Part shown: positions 34,533-48,060 of the stretch, piece by piece | How the letters are laid out: every line of letters begins with the position of its first letter | Position numbering within the stretch: position 1 is the first letter of the stretch | Assembly: GCA_022578605.1 (NCBI GenBank) | Contig: MU394097.1 | Span: 62,001-126,000, forward strand | Direction of reading: 5' to 3' | DNA from: Camillea tinctor | Lineage: Eukaryota > Ascomycota > Sordariomycetes > Xylariales > Xylariaceae | Length of the DNA: 64,000 nt | Made by a program: the position numbers and the translations under genes | The notes under the pieces: generated by a model | Seen by the model: the letters and a program-made list of their open reading frames with translations, nothing else | Databases searched by the model: none | What the model was told of the DNA's origin: nothing

Positions 34533-35690
34533 TTCGTCCGGTGTAGAAACACGTTTTTAGAAGGGAGGGAAGGGTAGAAACTTGGAGATCAAAAGTTATC
34601 ACCTTGTATTACCCATAAGCCATACCGAATGAATCGACGAATATATGGAAAGGAGTACAGGAATTTTTCATCATCGATATCATTACCAATATCATTAAGC
34701 ACATTTGAAGGGAGTTTCGGCGAACATACCTACTTTGCGACAAAGAGTATGGAGAGAGGGGGGAGAGGCTGAGTGGGGGTTTTTTTGGAATCGAGATGGG
34801 CATATGGAGGAGCATGGACTTTTTCTTGAGAGTAAAAATAAAAACAAAGGCATTCGACACACACACACACCCACAGATATACTACACAAACTTTTTTTTT
34901 TGATATCACCAGCTCTGTTTATATGGTTGTTTTATCAATAGTCGCCCTTCTTCCCCTCCCCGCTCTCTCACTCTCTCTCTCTCTCTCTCTTGGTCTCAAC
35001 TCCTGTCTCTCATTGTAGCTTAGGTGGTTAGTTTAGGTGTTTATTCGAATTGGGTTGAAATTTCTTTTTCGAATTTTTTTTGTGTAGCTAAGGAGTAGGT
35101 TTTTATAGTTGGGGGGTTTGTTTAAGGTGTTTTTGTCGTTTTTGAAACCCGTGATGATCAAACAAGACACCTCTCTGAAATGCAATATATATATAACACA
35201 GGTATATAATTACCGACTAAGCTAGAAGTATGTAACCCATGGAATGTTTTTGAGAGATGTGAAGTATGGATTAGGTTAAGTGATGCTTGTTTTTGAGGAA
35301 GGGGGTTCTGGGTTTGGGTTTACGGCTGTGCATTGAGGTTATTAGTTACTAGTGGATAAGTAGACAATATAGAAAGCTGAGTTTTATTTTATTATTCCTG
35401 TTTCCTTACGAGTACTTGAACTAGGTTAGGTATTTTCTTTTCATTCTCTTTCGTGATTCTGTTTGTTGGTTTTTTTTTTCCTTCGAACCCCCCTTTTTCT
35501 TTCTCTCGTAGCACTTCTCGTTTGCTTATTCCTTTTCCTTTACCATACGATCTCTTTTCTTTTCCTTCCTCTCCTTTCTCTTTTTTTCAATCTCGCATAA
35601 TTCCCCTCTTACCACTTCTTAACCACAACTTCAATTTCAGCTTTCCCTTTCCCTTCCCTCCCCCCCTTTTTTTTTCTGATTCCCGCCCCT
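34533..35690. other. Convergent intergenic region
   Basis: This 1.2 kb region lies between the 3' ends of the mitochondrial protein gene (plus) and the small basic protein gene (minus). It contains a (CT)10 run at 34971-34990 and T-rich tracts at 35453-35690. I see no gene. Confidence 0.5.
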
Positions 35691-36074
35691 TCACCTCTCG
35701 CTAAACCCCGTCGTCATCCCCCCATCCTGGCCCTCGCCCTTGCCCTTGCCCCCGATCCCGAGCCCCGACATCTGCAGCTCGTGCTTCCGGTCCTCGGCCG
35801 AGTAGCTGGGCTTCCTCCTATGGTGCGCCGGCCCTTGTGCCGCTCCTGCTCCGTTGCTGCTGCGCGGAACCGAGTCCGGCGTGTGCGGGTTGGGGTTGCC
35901 GCCCGACGGACTGGTCGTGTACGACATATCCGGCTTCCAGGCCGAGGCGGCGCTGGCCCCGCGCGCCGCGTCGCGCGCGTGCTGCGGGCTGGGGGGCCCC
36001 GGGCGGGTGGTCGATTGGAGGAGGGCGGTTGCGAGGTCGAGGGGCTTGGGGGGGCGGGTGGGGTGGGTGGACAT
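35691..36074 (-). CDS. Small hypothetical basic phosphoprotein-like protein
   Basis: This is an intact 127-aa ORF with ATG at 36074 (MSTHPTRPPKPLDLATALLQ). It is GC-rich (codon third positions mostly G or C), in contrast to its AT-rich surroundings, which supports coding. The middle is Pro/Ser/Asn-rich and probably disordered. The C-terminal block HHRRKPSYSAEDRKHELQM, followed by a glycine/lysine linker and a TGFSE ending, looks like a short conserved element; RKPSYS is a plausible basophilic kinase site. I recall similarly organised small fungal proteins but cannot name the family. No intron is needed. No function is inferred. Confidence 0.65.
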   Translation of the reverse strand: MSTHPTRPPKPLDLATALLQSTTRPGPPSPQHARDAARGASAASAWKPDMSYTTSPSGGNPNPHTPDSVPRSSNGAGAAQGPAHHRRKPSYSAEDRKHELQMSGLGIGGKGKGEGQDGGMTTGFSER

Positions 36075-39000
36075 TTTTGGTTGTTGTTTAGGGTAGGTGT
36101 GGGAAGAAATAAGGCGGGATGGGATGGTTATAGAAAGAGGTTTTTTTTTTTTGGCGGTTGAGTGTTGGAGAGGCGGGATATATAGAGGTAAGTAAGGGAG
36201 GTGGGTTTATTTGATGGTGGTTGGGAATCGGAGAGATGAGAGACTGGTTGAACTAGCTTTTGTGAGGGAAGAGAGAGGGGTCAGTGGGTTATATAGCTCG
36301 GACTAGAAATAACGGTTTGCAAGGTGAGAGATGTATCATATCATAACTAGTAAAGGGGATGACAGAAAAGGGGCTGTATATATATGCACAACCAGATACG
36401 AGCCATGCAAACGTACCCAATATATCAAGCTCGCTTGCTTGTTACTTGCCACTCGTTTACGCACTGCACGTTTTCGACGGCTTTCTTTTTTTTATCAATT
36501 CAGCTAATGAGATTGACTCGATTCCGATCCCGATCGGATGGAAGGAAAGCAAGGCAACGGTTTAGGGAGGTCGATGATGGCAAAACGTGACGTGGTGCAG
36601 TAGCTCAAAAGTTGTAAGTTTGACGTATGTACGTTGTTGATTCGAGGACTGGCGGCCCAATTTTGCGTAGAGGCACAGCGCGCGTATATGATAATATATT
36701 GATGTTATGTAGGGCAGGGAGCTAAGGTAGATATGGTATGGTATGAGTATATAGTGTGTAGGCAGGGTGATGTAGTTGATTTATATAAGTTATGATAAAC
36801 TATTGAAGTTGCCTTTGATAGGAAGTTGACAGGTTCAGGAACAACTCAAAATAAATTGATGATGATGTATTCTTATAATTCTAATAAAAACCTACACATC
36901 CCGTCTCCTTCCCTCCTTTATATAATTATATTTCCCCCTACCCAAAAAAGAGGGGAAGGTAGGTATGGAGGGTTATAAAAGAAAAGAAAAAAAACAGCTG
37001 TTATTTCTGGTCATCACCTTACCTCACCTCACTTGGTGTTGCGCGGACGAATAACTTTGGTGAGGGGGAAGCTTTCTATTGATTGAATGTGAAATGGCAT
37101 TGGGGGCTAGGGAAGGGGGCGGGTTAATATTACCCTATAGCCAACCCTCCTTCTACATGTATTTGCCATACCTCGCCAACTAACCTAATCTAAGCAAAGT
37201 GGTAGTTAGGAGATATCGTGCTATTGACACAACCTATGCATGCGAGGCAAGTAGGTTTCGGTGGTGGTGGTGAGATGTGTGGGTGGTAGTGGCACATCGT
37301 GTACTCCGTAATGTAATAAATAAATAATAGAAAGGGGGATATGTAATGGAACATGTTCTAGATTTGAATTATACCTACCTGAGGTATATCTATAAACACA
37401 CGGCGGCGGTGCATTATTCATAACTAATAGTATAAGTAAAACTATAATATACGTATGCACTTAATGACTTATAGCACACTATTGGTGGGCACGTATAAAT
37501 CTTGGTGGTTAGTAAGTCCCTGCTAAGGTGACCACAACAATTGATATGCATAAAACATGCAAGTTTACTTGCTTTTTTAACACTGGATTAGGTACTATCA
37601 ACTTCCTTTTTAATATTGTCGTCTTAATAATGATAGGTGAAAAGAATAAATGGAATAAAAATAAAGATATAAAATTACCCTAGGGTATATATATCCCCCT
37701 TCCATCCGCCCATCCCAACGGGCTACTGCAGCTCCAAACCAACCTATCAGAGCTTAGGAGAAGCATTCCAGACGCACCTATCGGGTAACGTACTGTCAGT
37801 AGCTTTCCAATTTCGGGACCGTTGAAATCGACGCCAAAGCGGGGTAATGGTGAAAAAAAGCAAAAGCCACTATTATGTAATCAGCGCGGAAAGCCAAAAA
37901 AGGACGTTGGAAGTGCGGGGTAATTAGAGCTTGCTAGCTTCTCGAAACCCGATAAGGAATCCCTTACCTTATCGCACTGCACGGAACAGGGGGTTGTCTT
38001 GCCCATGCAACTCCGTGGAATTGAACTTGACTGAACAACATTGATATTACCTAACCTGTATAACCTGGGTTGTGTCTTACTTCCTACCAGCGAGTAAGAG
38101 GTTGGGTTATCTCATATGCCAGAGAGACAAGTATTGAGGGGACTCTTACCTCCGAAACTACTTACCTACAAAGAAAAAGGAAAAAAGGAAAAAAGAAAAA
38201 AAGGAGTATTTATATGAAAACAAGGGGATGATAGATCAACTTCAACTAATATGGATATAAGTGAGTAGCTAATCTACATAATTTCAAGACATCGAGATAA
38301 ACTACTTATGAACTTGCATTGGCTCTTAGTTTTATATTTGGGGAATATAGGTATGTTAGTAGTTTAATTGTTAAAACTATTAGGGCAGAAGTTTTGTAAG
38401 AAAAATAGATTCAATGATGAGCAACAATGCAAAACCGGTGTCTAGAAGATATTAAAGCAAGCTGCCTGGTTATATATCCTCTCTCCCTTTCTCCCTTTAT
38501 ATATAAGTTATATGTGTAGTGTATGTACTCACATTCCCGTATACCCTCTCTAAACCCCTTTTAAGATCCCTATCCAGATCATAGTCATAACCACCATACA
38601 GTATAACCTCCCCAATTAGCCAGTTAGTCAGCTCGGTCCGTTCAACCATGTGTAAGTTCAGGTATACCAATTCATGCTATAACCTACCTACATACAAACC
38701 CGTGACCTCCATTGTCGTGCCTCTGCTATACATGTTATATCATGCTATACCGTCCTATGTTTTATATATACATATGCCATCGGAGGCATGGGTTTAGATC
38801 CAGATGCAGTCCTGTTTCATGTTGATGCTTACTTGCTTGACCTTGCTGATATAGCAAAAACGAGCTGTATATAAGCATCCTTCTCGCTTTCTGCTTCTCT
38901 CCACATATATATCGTGGGTAAGCCTCCCTAAGTAGTTAACGTCTCCTTCTCACCTTTAGTTTCACATTTTATTATACTGTTCCTTCTCTTCAACCTCTGT

Positions 39001-41473
39001 AAACTCCACCATCTAGCACAAAAAGGGAAGAAAACGCCAACACTGCCACTGGCAACAACGGCAGCAGAATAAGGCCATTAGATACGTCGAGTCTTATTTG
39101 ATATACATAATCTGCCAAAGTCAGGTAGGCGAGTCTACCTATCTATCCTTATACTTGTCCCAGTTCTCTCCATGCTCTCATCTCCGTGTTTTATTTCACT
39201 TTATATAGCCCATTCCATCCCATCTCTACATCAGACATTATACCTACCTACCTACCTATGCCTAAGCACGCATTATCCCAAGTCCAAGAAACAAAAAAAA
39301 ACAAAAAAACCCATTCACACATAGCAAGTAGAACAAGCAGGTATTTCCATCATACTCATTTTCTCTTTCTCTTCTCTTTCATCGCCTTCTCCCCCTCTCT
39401 CCTTTCCTCACATTGCCTCTTCCCTTTCCTTTAGTTTGTATGCAACCAGACCACTGCCATGAACTACCACATACCGTTCCTCTTTCTCCCCTTAGAGAAA
39501 ACAAATGCAAAATTCTGTACACAAAAAGGGGAAGGGGGTTCTTTAAAACTCACCCGTTCCCCCCTTTTCCTTCTCTCTCCTTCTAACTAACCACTCCCAT
39601 CCTTCCTCCTTAGCATTCTCGTTTCCACCTCTCACTCCCTCCTTTCCCCTTCTATACATCCCTCCCTTCCTCCCCTTCCTCTTCCCACCCCTCCTCATCT
39701 CTAACCCCCTCATCCTCCCATATCAAGATCTCACTACTCCATCCATCATCCACCCTAGGTCCCAGCACAGAAACCCGAGTCGATCGACCGAAATTTCCGG
39801 ATAGTACGTGGGCATACGTACCGCCCATACTCAGAGACCGAACCCGAACCCGAACCGGACCGAGAGATAAAAAGGTCGAAAAGTCGAAAGCGGCGCCCAA
39901 AGAAGTAAAAAAAGAAAAAAAAAATTCATCATCCCTATCCTTAGGGGTAAGCAAGCAAGCAACAAAAAACCATCGAATCGAATCGAATCGGCATTCAAAG
40001 TCTCAAATTAACCACATCAAAGCCCAAAGCCCAAAGCCCAGAGCCCAGAGTCAGTAAACCCAGCAAATATGCTTATTCCCTGCTCTTCCTATTTTATATT
40101 TCGCATCCTACCAGTATGTGCTTTTGCCCCTCTGCTTTATTTCTCCGCTCCCGTTTTTTTCAGAACCCCCCTCTCTCCACTAAAAAAAAAAAAAAAAAAA
40201 AAAAAACCGAAGAGAAAAGGAAAATTCATGGCCTCATAGGTGTTGTATATGTTGTTTCTCCTTTTCTTTTACTTCGTGAGACGTGGGGTTGGGTTGTCTT
40301 TTTGTGATACTAATAAATAAAGGGGAAGGCATTTCAAACTAAAAAAAAAAAAAAACTAAAGCAAAGCAATAAGACAGAACATCATCTCCCCGGGTGAGAA
40401 AGAGTGCTATAAGAGGAAGAGGGGAAAACAAAAAGCATAAACAAGAAACAACAAAAAAAGGAAACAGAAAAACTCCAGCAGTATATCCGGGGAGAAAAAA
40501 GGGGGGTGAGGTATGCATAAGGGACCATGTTCGTTTCCGAAAATTCATAACGGTAAAAGTGCCGTGACGAAGAACGCATAACAGAAAGAGGTACGTAATA
40601 TGTATGTTCAATATTTTTTACGGTAGAAGCAATATCCATTTTTCTTCTTCTCTTCTTCCTTCTTCTTTGTCTGTCTTGCGTGTCGCGAAAAAAAAAGACA
40701 AAAAGCAAACAGGGGGTGGTCGTCTACATTACAGAAGACCCAATACCATCATCCATCCATATTTCATGAAACGGGGGGTTCGGGGGGTCATGGGGGGGTT
40801 GGGAACCAAATAACATGACATGAAAGAACCGAAAAAAAACAAAAACGCCAGGAGCCATGCATGCAGAAAATATGTGTAGTGGTGTTGTGGTGTATGTGTG
40901 TGCACCGAAGAATTCTCTCCCCATGGATTTCCCCTAACAACACAACACAAACTGCCGGGGAGGAGATGGAGAGAGGTGGGGGAGGAAGGGGTAAGAGACA
41001 AGACAAGACAGACAGACCTCATGACTAAAGAAGCAGAAGAAACAAATATAGGAAGGGGGTATTTTTTGGGTAGGGTGTCTGTCAACATGAACATCAACAA
41101 CAACACGCTCAATCGGGTGTTGCGTTTTGAGAAAAAAAAGGGAAGAAAAAAAAAGAAAAACCCTTTCAGAAATATCCGACATCCATTTCCCAGAATTCTT
41201 TCCCCCACCATCAAATACACAAAAGCTACACCAACCCGTTGTTTTATTTATTTATCTCATCAATCAATTCCAAATCAAAAACCTCCCGGTCCTACCATCA
41301 TCATCCCGAACAACAAGAACCCAAGCAAAAAAAGAATCCCCATCATCACAAATATCTCTCGAGGCGAGTGACGGAGGTGAGCAATGGCGAGGTGGAGAGT
41401 GGGTTGGTTACGGGAATAGAGTAGGACGAGGAGGGCGCCGTTAAAAAAAAAGGGGAGGACAAGAATCGAGCAT
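36075..41473. other. 5.4-kb gene-free intergenic region
   Basis: No supported gene was found. The sequence is AT-rich with many short ORFs of low complexity. It carries a (ACCT)n run at 39242-39257, a run of 25 A at 40182-40206, a (GAATC)3 run at 39974-39988 and an (AAAGCCC/AGAGCCC)n run at 40019-40050. A multi-exon gene with very short exons, or a long non-coding RNA, cannot be excluded without transcripts. Confidence 0.5.
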
Positions 41474-43115
41474 TCATGGGGTTTTGGGTCTCTTCCAATA
41501 ATATTGCTACAATTTGTCAACATCTCAAATTCCACTCAAAGGAAAAGTAAAATCCCATCAAGGGTAAAAAATGGAGGAAAAAAGTAAAGGAGGAAGAAAA
41601 AAATACCTTATGTTGTCTCCGGCAAGCCCTCAAGCTCGGCTTGCGCAACCCATCCGTCACCGCCACCCTCCGGTTCTCGTCCTCGTCCTTCTCAGGGACG
41701 TAGTAGTACTCGCTCTCGAGGGGCTTGCCGGCAGCGTCCTTGCCCTGGCGGCGGATGACGCCCAAGCACTCAGTCGCCTCAATGATGCGGCGTAGGTCGG
41801 CCTTCGTCAAGTCCTTCTTCTCCTCAGCGGGGAGATTATTGAGGATGCCCGAGAGCGGGTTCGACGAGAGCCGCGAGAAGGCGAGCTGGTTGATGACGTG
41901 GTTGCGCACGGCGTCCACGTCGACGCCGGGGCTGAAGGGCTCGTCCCGGGCGGTGGTGTCGTCGGATAGGGCGCGCGAGGGGGCGGGTTTCTTGGGCGAG
42001 GCGGCGGTGAAGGCGGCGAGGCGGTTGGATAGGTTGGCGCCGAAGGGGCCGAAGGAGTGGATGATTGGGTCGTTCTCCTCGTCGGGGTCGTTCTCGTTCT
42101 CCTCGTCGTCCAGGTCGCTGAGGTCGCTGGAGAAGCTCTGGCTGACCTCGGTGCGGGCGAAGGACACGTCCGCGGCTAGGGATGGCTTGGGAAGCTCTTG
42201 CTGCTCGTCGGCACTCTCGTCCTCGTAGATCTGCACCGTCTCGTTCGCGTCGTGGGCAGTTGTGGAGGATAGGATGTTGTTCAGGTTCCCCGAAGACCGG
42301 TGGGCGGGCGTGGGCGACTCGGGCGACTTGATACGCGTCTGTCTCCGCAGGGGGCTGGACTGCAGCAGCTCGGAGGCGGAGGCGGAGGAGGGACGGGGCC
42401 GGACCCGCGGGGAGTCGTCCCAGGAGGAGTCGGACAGGTTGCCGAGGGATTCGTGGCGGTCCTTCTTGGGCCAGTGGACCATGACCCTCGTGTCCTGCAC
42501 GTCCAGCATGATCTCGGCGTTCTCGGTCTCGGAGGTGAAGGTGTCCCCTTTGGCCAGGTCCCACGTCTTCCCCTGGCAGTGCAACTTCAACCCGTTCCAG
42601 CCATTGCAGACGATTTCCACCTTATTCGGTTCGAGAGGGCTCGAGGCAGGGATATAACGCGCCTTGACGTGAATACGCGACACGTGACGATTGGCCGTGA
42701 GCTGGTAGTGAGACGAGTTGCTCGACCGGCCCATCAGGAGCATCTCACCATTCTCGTTGAGCTCGACCGAGGGCAGGGCAGCGAGAGGGGCCCGCTCGGA
42801 CAGGGACGACAGAGTACGCACCAGGCCGGGTCTGGCGGCGGGTTGGACGCGTGGAGGCGAAGACGAGAGGATGCCGGTACTGGAAGTAGGAATTGGCGTG
42901 GGATACTTGGAAAAGGCACTCGACCCGTGCAGGCCGTCTCTCGAAACTCTCTTCAGGGGCCGGGGCAGACCAGGGGAAGAAGAGAGAGGCTCGAAAGGAG
43001 GAAGCAATGAGGGAGCAGGACGCTTCATGCCAGCAATGCTCGAAGCAGGAGAGGCAGCTACAGGCGGCGGCAGCGTAGGCTCGGCTGAAGCCTTGGTAGG
43101 TGACAAGTAGCTCAT
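41474..43115 (-). CDS. FHA-domain protein, Tos4/Plm2-like
   Basis: This is a chromatin-associated phosphopeptide-binding regulator of the type that works with G1/S transcription factors and the DNA-replication checkpoint in yeasts. The CDS joins 43115-41607 and 41506-41474 (513 aa). The FHA domain spans about residues 118-215, with GRSSNSSHYQL (Gly129-Arg130) and NRHVSRIHV (Ser146, His149), the phosphothreonine-binding core. The N-terminus is Pro/Ser-rich; the middle is acidic (SSDLSDLDDEENEND). A conserved C-terminal helical block follows (LTKADLRRIIEATECLGVIRR), then YYYVPEKDEDENRRVAVTDG and RACRRQHK. The last exon is 33 nt and adds QYYWKRPKTP and the stop; the intron (100 nt, GTATTT...TTGTAG, TTGAC branch) is phase 0. 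Without that splice the reading frame runs into intronic low-complexity sequence. Confidence 0.88.
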
Positions 43116-44454
43116 GATGATGGTGATGATGTTGAATTAATACCAAGAGGCATAGCCAAAATAGAGAATGACAAGAAATGTATAATTAAAGATGAAAAAA
43201 AGGGACGGGATTTGGGGGAGAAGAGAGAGAGAGAGAGGATTCTCTCTTTCTGGATTGGTCTTAGGTCAAGGTATAGTTTGGATAATACCTAGGTAGAGAC
43301 TTGGACCGAGCTTAGGAATTGGATGGGATGAAGTCCAGTCAGATATGGACTGGTCTCTGGTCTGTCGTGTATCCCCTGTATGGTAAGGGAGATAGAGGAA
43401 AGAAGGGAAGGGAAAAAGACAAGAAGAGTCTTCTCTCTCCTTTGGTGTCTTGTAGTCTGGAGTTTATTGAATGATGAAGAGGGAGAGAATCTTCTTCTTC
43501 CGTACTCTGGGGTCAAGGCTGGGAAGGAAAGAAAAGGTAAGAGAAGGAAGGGAAAAAAAAGAGTAAGGAATAAAAAGAGTAGGTTAGTAAGAGAGAGAGA
43601 GAGAGAGAGAATTGGTTTTGGAATAAGTCGAATTAGGAATTGGGAAAATTGGTGGTATCACGGTACAAATGTACAGCCCTGAAAGTACATGTACCTTTGA
43701 CTTCTCTTTTTCTTTTTTTTTCTTTTTTAAGATGTGGGTTCCAATTCTCTCTTTTTTCTTTTCTTTGGTTTTATTCCCTCTCCTCCTCTCTTTTTGGTGC
43801 TGGTACTGGGCTGCAGCGTTTTTTTCTGGACAGCGCGTCTTGAACTAGTCAGGATTCGCGGTGCGCGTCTTTAAAAGCACACGCTTTTTTTTAAGAGGGA
43901 AAAAGGAAAAGGAAAAAAAAGTCGGGAGCTCTAAAAAGCGTGCACCGGACCCGCTTTTTACATAAGCCTTAAACACTCCCCCGGACCGAGTCCGAAATCT
44001 CTCCTAAACTGGAACAATGACGAATATTTGATGCGAGACCTTGAACTCCCTCTTTTTTTTCTTTTCTTTTCCTTTAAATGGATTCTTTTAAAAAGGATAA
44101 TATAAGACAATCAGATTCTTCTTATGTTAATTTTTTTTGCACATGTGTGCACCCGTGTAATGTATGTGTGTGTGCGTGTGTGTATGCACAGGCAGGTATA
44201 TAACCTATGTGGTGTAGTATATATGTTTGTGCGGGCCAATGTGTTTTATCAAAGTTCGGAAGATTTGGTCAGATATGGCCAGGACCCGGTCAGGTCAGAT
44301 CAGGTTGGCTTATTCGGACCCTTTTCCTGTCAGGCTTCCTTCCTTCTTTGTTTCGTTCTTTCTATCTATAACTGAAATAAAATGTTTAATGGAAGTTGAT
44401 ATGGTATAATGAAGAACTTTAATTGTATAGTGCGTGATTGAGTTTCGAAACGTA

Positions 44455-44495
44455 GGTACTTAACCTAGGTACTTAGGCTAGGTACCTAGGTAATT
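44455..44495. repeat. Cluster of ACCTAGGT palindromic motifs
   Basis: Three overlapping versions of GTAC(C)TAGGTAC occur within 41 bases. The same core appears in many intergenic regions of this window (for example 11421, 24164, 30322, 44694, 53967, 54370, 54478, 56061, 58833 and 60555) and not in the coding exons I read. Confidence 0.75.
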
Positions 44496-47400
44496 AAGAG
44501 AGGAAGGAAGAGAAGGGCAGGGATAGATAGAGACAAGATAGGGCTACACTTGACTAAATTGGACATTCCAGACAAAGTCAAGTGATGTATCTTATATTAG
44601 TATGTAGGTTAGTTTAGGTAGGTATACAAAAAAAAAAAAAAAAAAAAAAAAAGAGGAGTTCTTTTGTACACTACATAGTACATTTTTACCTTACCTACCT
44701 AGGTATTACCATGATAATAGAAAAATACGGAGCTCGAAAGTGGTCCTTCTGCTGCAAAGCTGACACGCTCCCGAACGAGAAGAGACGCGGCAGCGACACG
44801 AACTAGACGCACACGTACATTAGATACGCATGTACGTACATGTACGTACTATACATTACCTGCACGAGTGGAGAGCAGCCGACCCAGAGACCCAGAGACC
44901 CAGAGACGCGGGCTAAGGGTTATAAGATACGTTACTTAAGATTATTAAAACTTACATGAAGTAACTATACATACTGCATGTACCTAACCTAGGAGGTAAT
45001 ATGCCAACTTACATATTTAATTCCGTCCTGTATGTCTAATTATTTTCATTTGTCTTTTATAATAGGTATTGTACCTAATGTAAGTAACCTATATACATTT
45101 AAAACTCCCTATGTACCTAACCTAACCTAACCGCCTAACCTCACTGCAGCATACCCCCATATATCTGCAGAAGTACCTGAGCTTTTTTTTTTCTACGCTA
45201 GCTAGGTAAGTTTTAGGTGCTGTGGTTTAGGGGGCGGAGGGGGTTAGTTACAGTAGGGTTGTCTGGCGGACGCAGCACCAACCATCAGAAATAACGTAAC
45301 TTAACCTAGCAGGTTAGCAGGTTTAGGCCCCCGCCTCACCGCCTGTAAAAATAGGAAATAGTGTACATACTACAACTAGATAAGCGGGCGGCTGGGGCAC
45401 TGGGTCACTAAAGATAGGTTGGTTCGAATAATAAAATGACGTTTCTCCCCTAATCCCAACATGACAATACAAGTTAGTAAGGTATCACACATACAACACG
45501 CAAACCTCAAACCTCAAACCTCAAACCGACTCTTTGACACTTTTTATTTTTATTTCTTATTCCTGAAGTATTAAATACATTGATCTTCTCCCATGGGCCG
45601 ATGAACCGTGATTCACTTATTTCTGGAAAACCCTATACTACGCTATACTATACCATCCATCTCTATCCACCTCCATCCACCCACCCACTTATTCGCATCC
45701 ACTTGAGGTTGGACCGGAATCTTATACACGACCTGCCTCTCTCTCTTACATCTACACACTTATTTTATATACGTTAATAGTTCCTTCATAAATATACCGG
45801 GTTATAAACCTCGACAATTCTTAAATGCCATATCATATTCTATTTATCTCTACAACCATCCAGTCGCGTGTTTTCCTACTACTAATATCCAAAGGACAAC
45901 AACTTATAAACATCCATACCTAACCTACCCTACATATCTAAAGTCATCATCGATTCGATCATCTACCTTCACATGACCAACTTGACCTAACCTAACCTAC
46001 CTAACCTAAACCTAGTATCCATACAACAACAACAACAAAAAAAGGGACATCCATCTCCCATCCCATCCGTGATTGATTGAACGAGATTGAACCCGATCCA
46101 AGACATCCCATCCCATCCAATCCCGCCAACACGAACGACAACAAGCAACGTGGTTCCAACAGCAATACCGTCTATCCCATCTATCTCCATCTTCATCTCC
46201 ATCTCTATAGTCACGCTCTCTCCTCCTCTCCTCGCTTAGAGATATACCTACCTAAACCCACAATATCTATCTGAGCTCTCAACAGCTCGTGATCATCATT
46301 ATCGTCTCATTATCTAATCATTTTTGACAAAAGCAAGCCCAAATCCCTTTTCCTCCTCAAAATTGCGTATGTAGGTAAGTATGTATATACGTACCAAAGA
46401 GGTTCGTGCGTCGACCTGGGTGGTGGTTCCTTTTTTTAAACACGGGTAAGTTAAAAGCAGTATGGATATGGCACATTACGGATTACGGATATGGGTAAAT
46501 AGGCAGGGCATAGAACAGGTGTAGATAGGGAACGTGTACGTGCGCGGTGATACTCAGGGTCCACCTTTACTTACTTACTTTCCGTCACCCCTTGCCCCCT
46601 AGGATCATATCCTATCCCTTTTTCCTGTCTTTATACATGTATATCTACGGGAGATATCTCAGTTATATATCTACCTACCTAAGCCTACATCTAGGTAGGT
46701 ATCTGCCATACCCATCATACTATCTCTTCATCATATCCCTTCATCCTATCCCGTAAACTCAAAGGCGGATAATTATAAGTAAAGCGACCTGTATGAAAAA
46801 GGGGAAGGGTACCAAACCCACCCACGTATTTCATATCGTTGTACGGCAAAAATAAAAAGACGACATACTCCCATCCCGGCCTCCCCGGTCCCCGGTCCCC
46901 GTTCCCCTCTTAGCATCGTTATTTAATCTAGATAACAGCCATATCCTCTTCCCATGTCCCATATCTGACATCTGACCTATCCATCCATCTACATCTACCT
47001 AGTTACCCAGTCAGTTTGTCTTGTCGTGTCGTGTCGTGTCGTGTAACCAAACGTAAACCAAACTCCCGTCACCCGCGGGAAACCAACCTCCTTCTTTCGT
47101 GTGACCTTGAACCCTCTCTCCCTCCCTTTCCCATACTTGACCTCCCATCTCTCATCTACCCTGGTCCTCGTAACTTTCCCCCCTTGGGTTATCTACAAAC
47201 GTCAGGTACTTCAAAGTTAACACACACACACACTAGGTACCGCGTATTCTACTGTAGCTTACCTTACCTCCAGCGAGCAAGGGGTGTGTGCGGTTCACGA
47301 CCTAAATTCGACTCAAGAAGCTTAACAACAACAACAGAAAGAAAAAGAAAACATCTAATATGCCTTCCTGGCCTTAACCCCACAACCAAGCATCTATCCG

Positions 47401-47838
47401 CGAGAGAGACGGGGAGAGAGAGAGAGAAACCAACAACTAAAAAAAGAAGATCTAGATAGACGAAACCCGATATGAGCCAAAGCGATAGGCAGACGAAGCT
47501 CTCCTACTCTTATCTTATATATTCTCACAAAGAGATATATATATATATATATATAGGTTATATAGCGTAAGTAAACGACACGTATAAACAAATTCGTAGT
47601 ACATGGGTATCATCCAACAACGACAATACAAAACCCCCATGACCAACATATGCCCCCTCCGCCCTTTACCCTCCCCTCCCTCAGCGACACCACAGCAATT
47701 GAATAGGAAAAGGGAGGTGAGAGGTGAGAGGGCCCGTCTTCTACCTCCCACGACCCTTCTACCCTCTCCCCCAGGATCCCCTAACCATCTATCCACGATC
47801 CGCGACACGCTATCCTTCTCCGAGACACACGAGAGAGA

Positions 47839-47973
47839 GGGGGGGGGGGGGGGGGGGGGGGGGGGAGCGGGGGGGGGGGGGCGGGGGGGGGGGGGGGTGG
47901 GGCTGGGGCGGGGGGGGGGGGGGGGGCGGGGGGGGGGGGGGGGGCGGGGGGGGGGGGGGCGGNNNNNNNNNNC

Positions 47974-48016
<43 letters not shown>

Positions 48017-48060
48017 CCCCCCCCCCCCGCCCCCCCCCCCCCCCCGGGGGGGGGGGGGGG
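47839..48060. other. Assembly gap inside G/C homopolymer
   Basis: A G-rich run (47839-47962) with isolated A, C and T interruptions leads to ten N (47963-47972), then a C-rich run (47973-48045), then 15 G (48046-48060). The order G, N, C is what results when reads from both sides collapse into poly-G calls, since the right side appears as C on the plus strand. Apparent poly-Gly or poly-Pro ORFs here are not real. Confidence 0.85.

Noticed and set aside
42300..43010. 236-codon ORF antisense to the FHA gene
   Set aside because: Low-complexity Gly/Arg/Gln-rich translation of the GC-rich sense exon.
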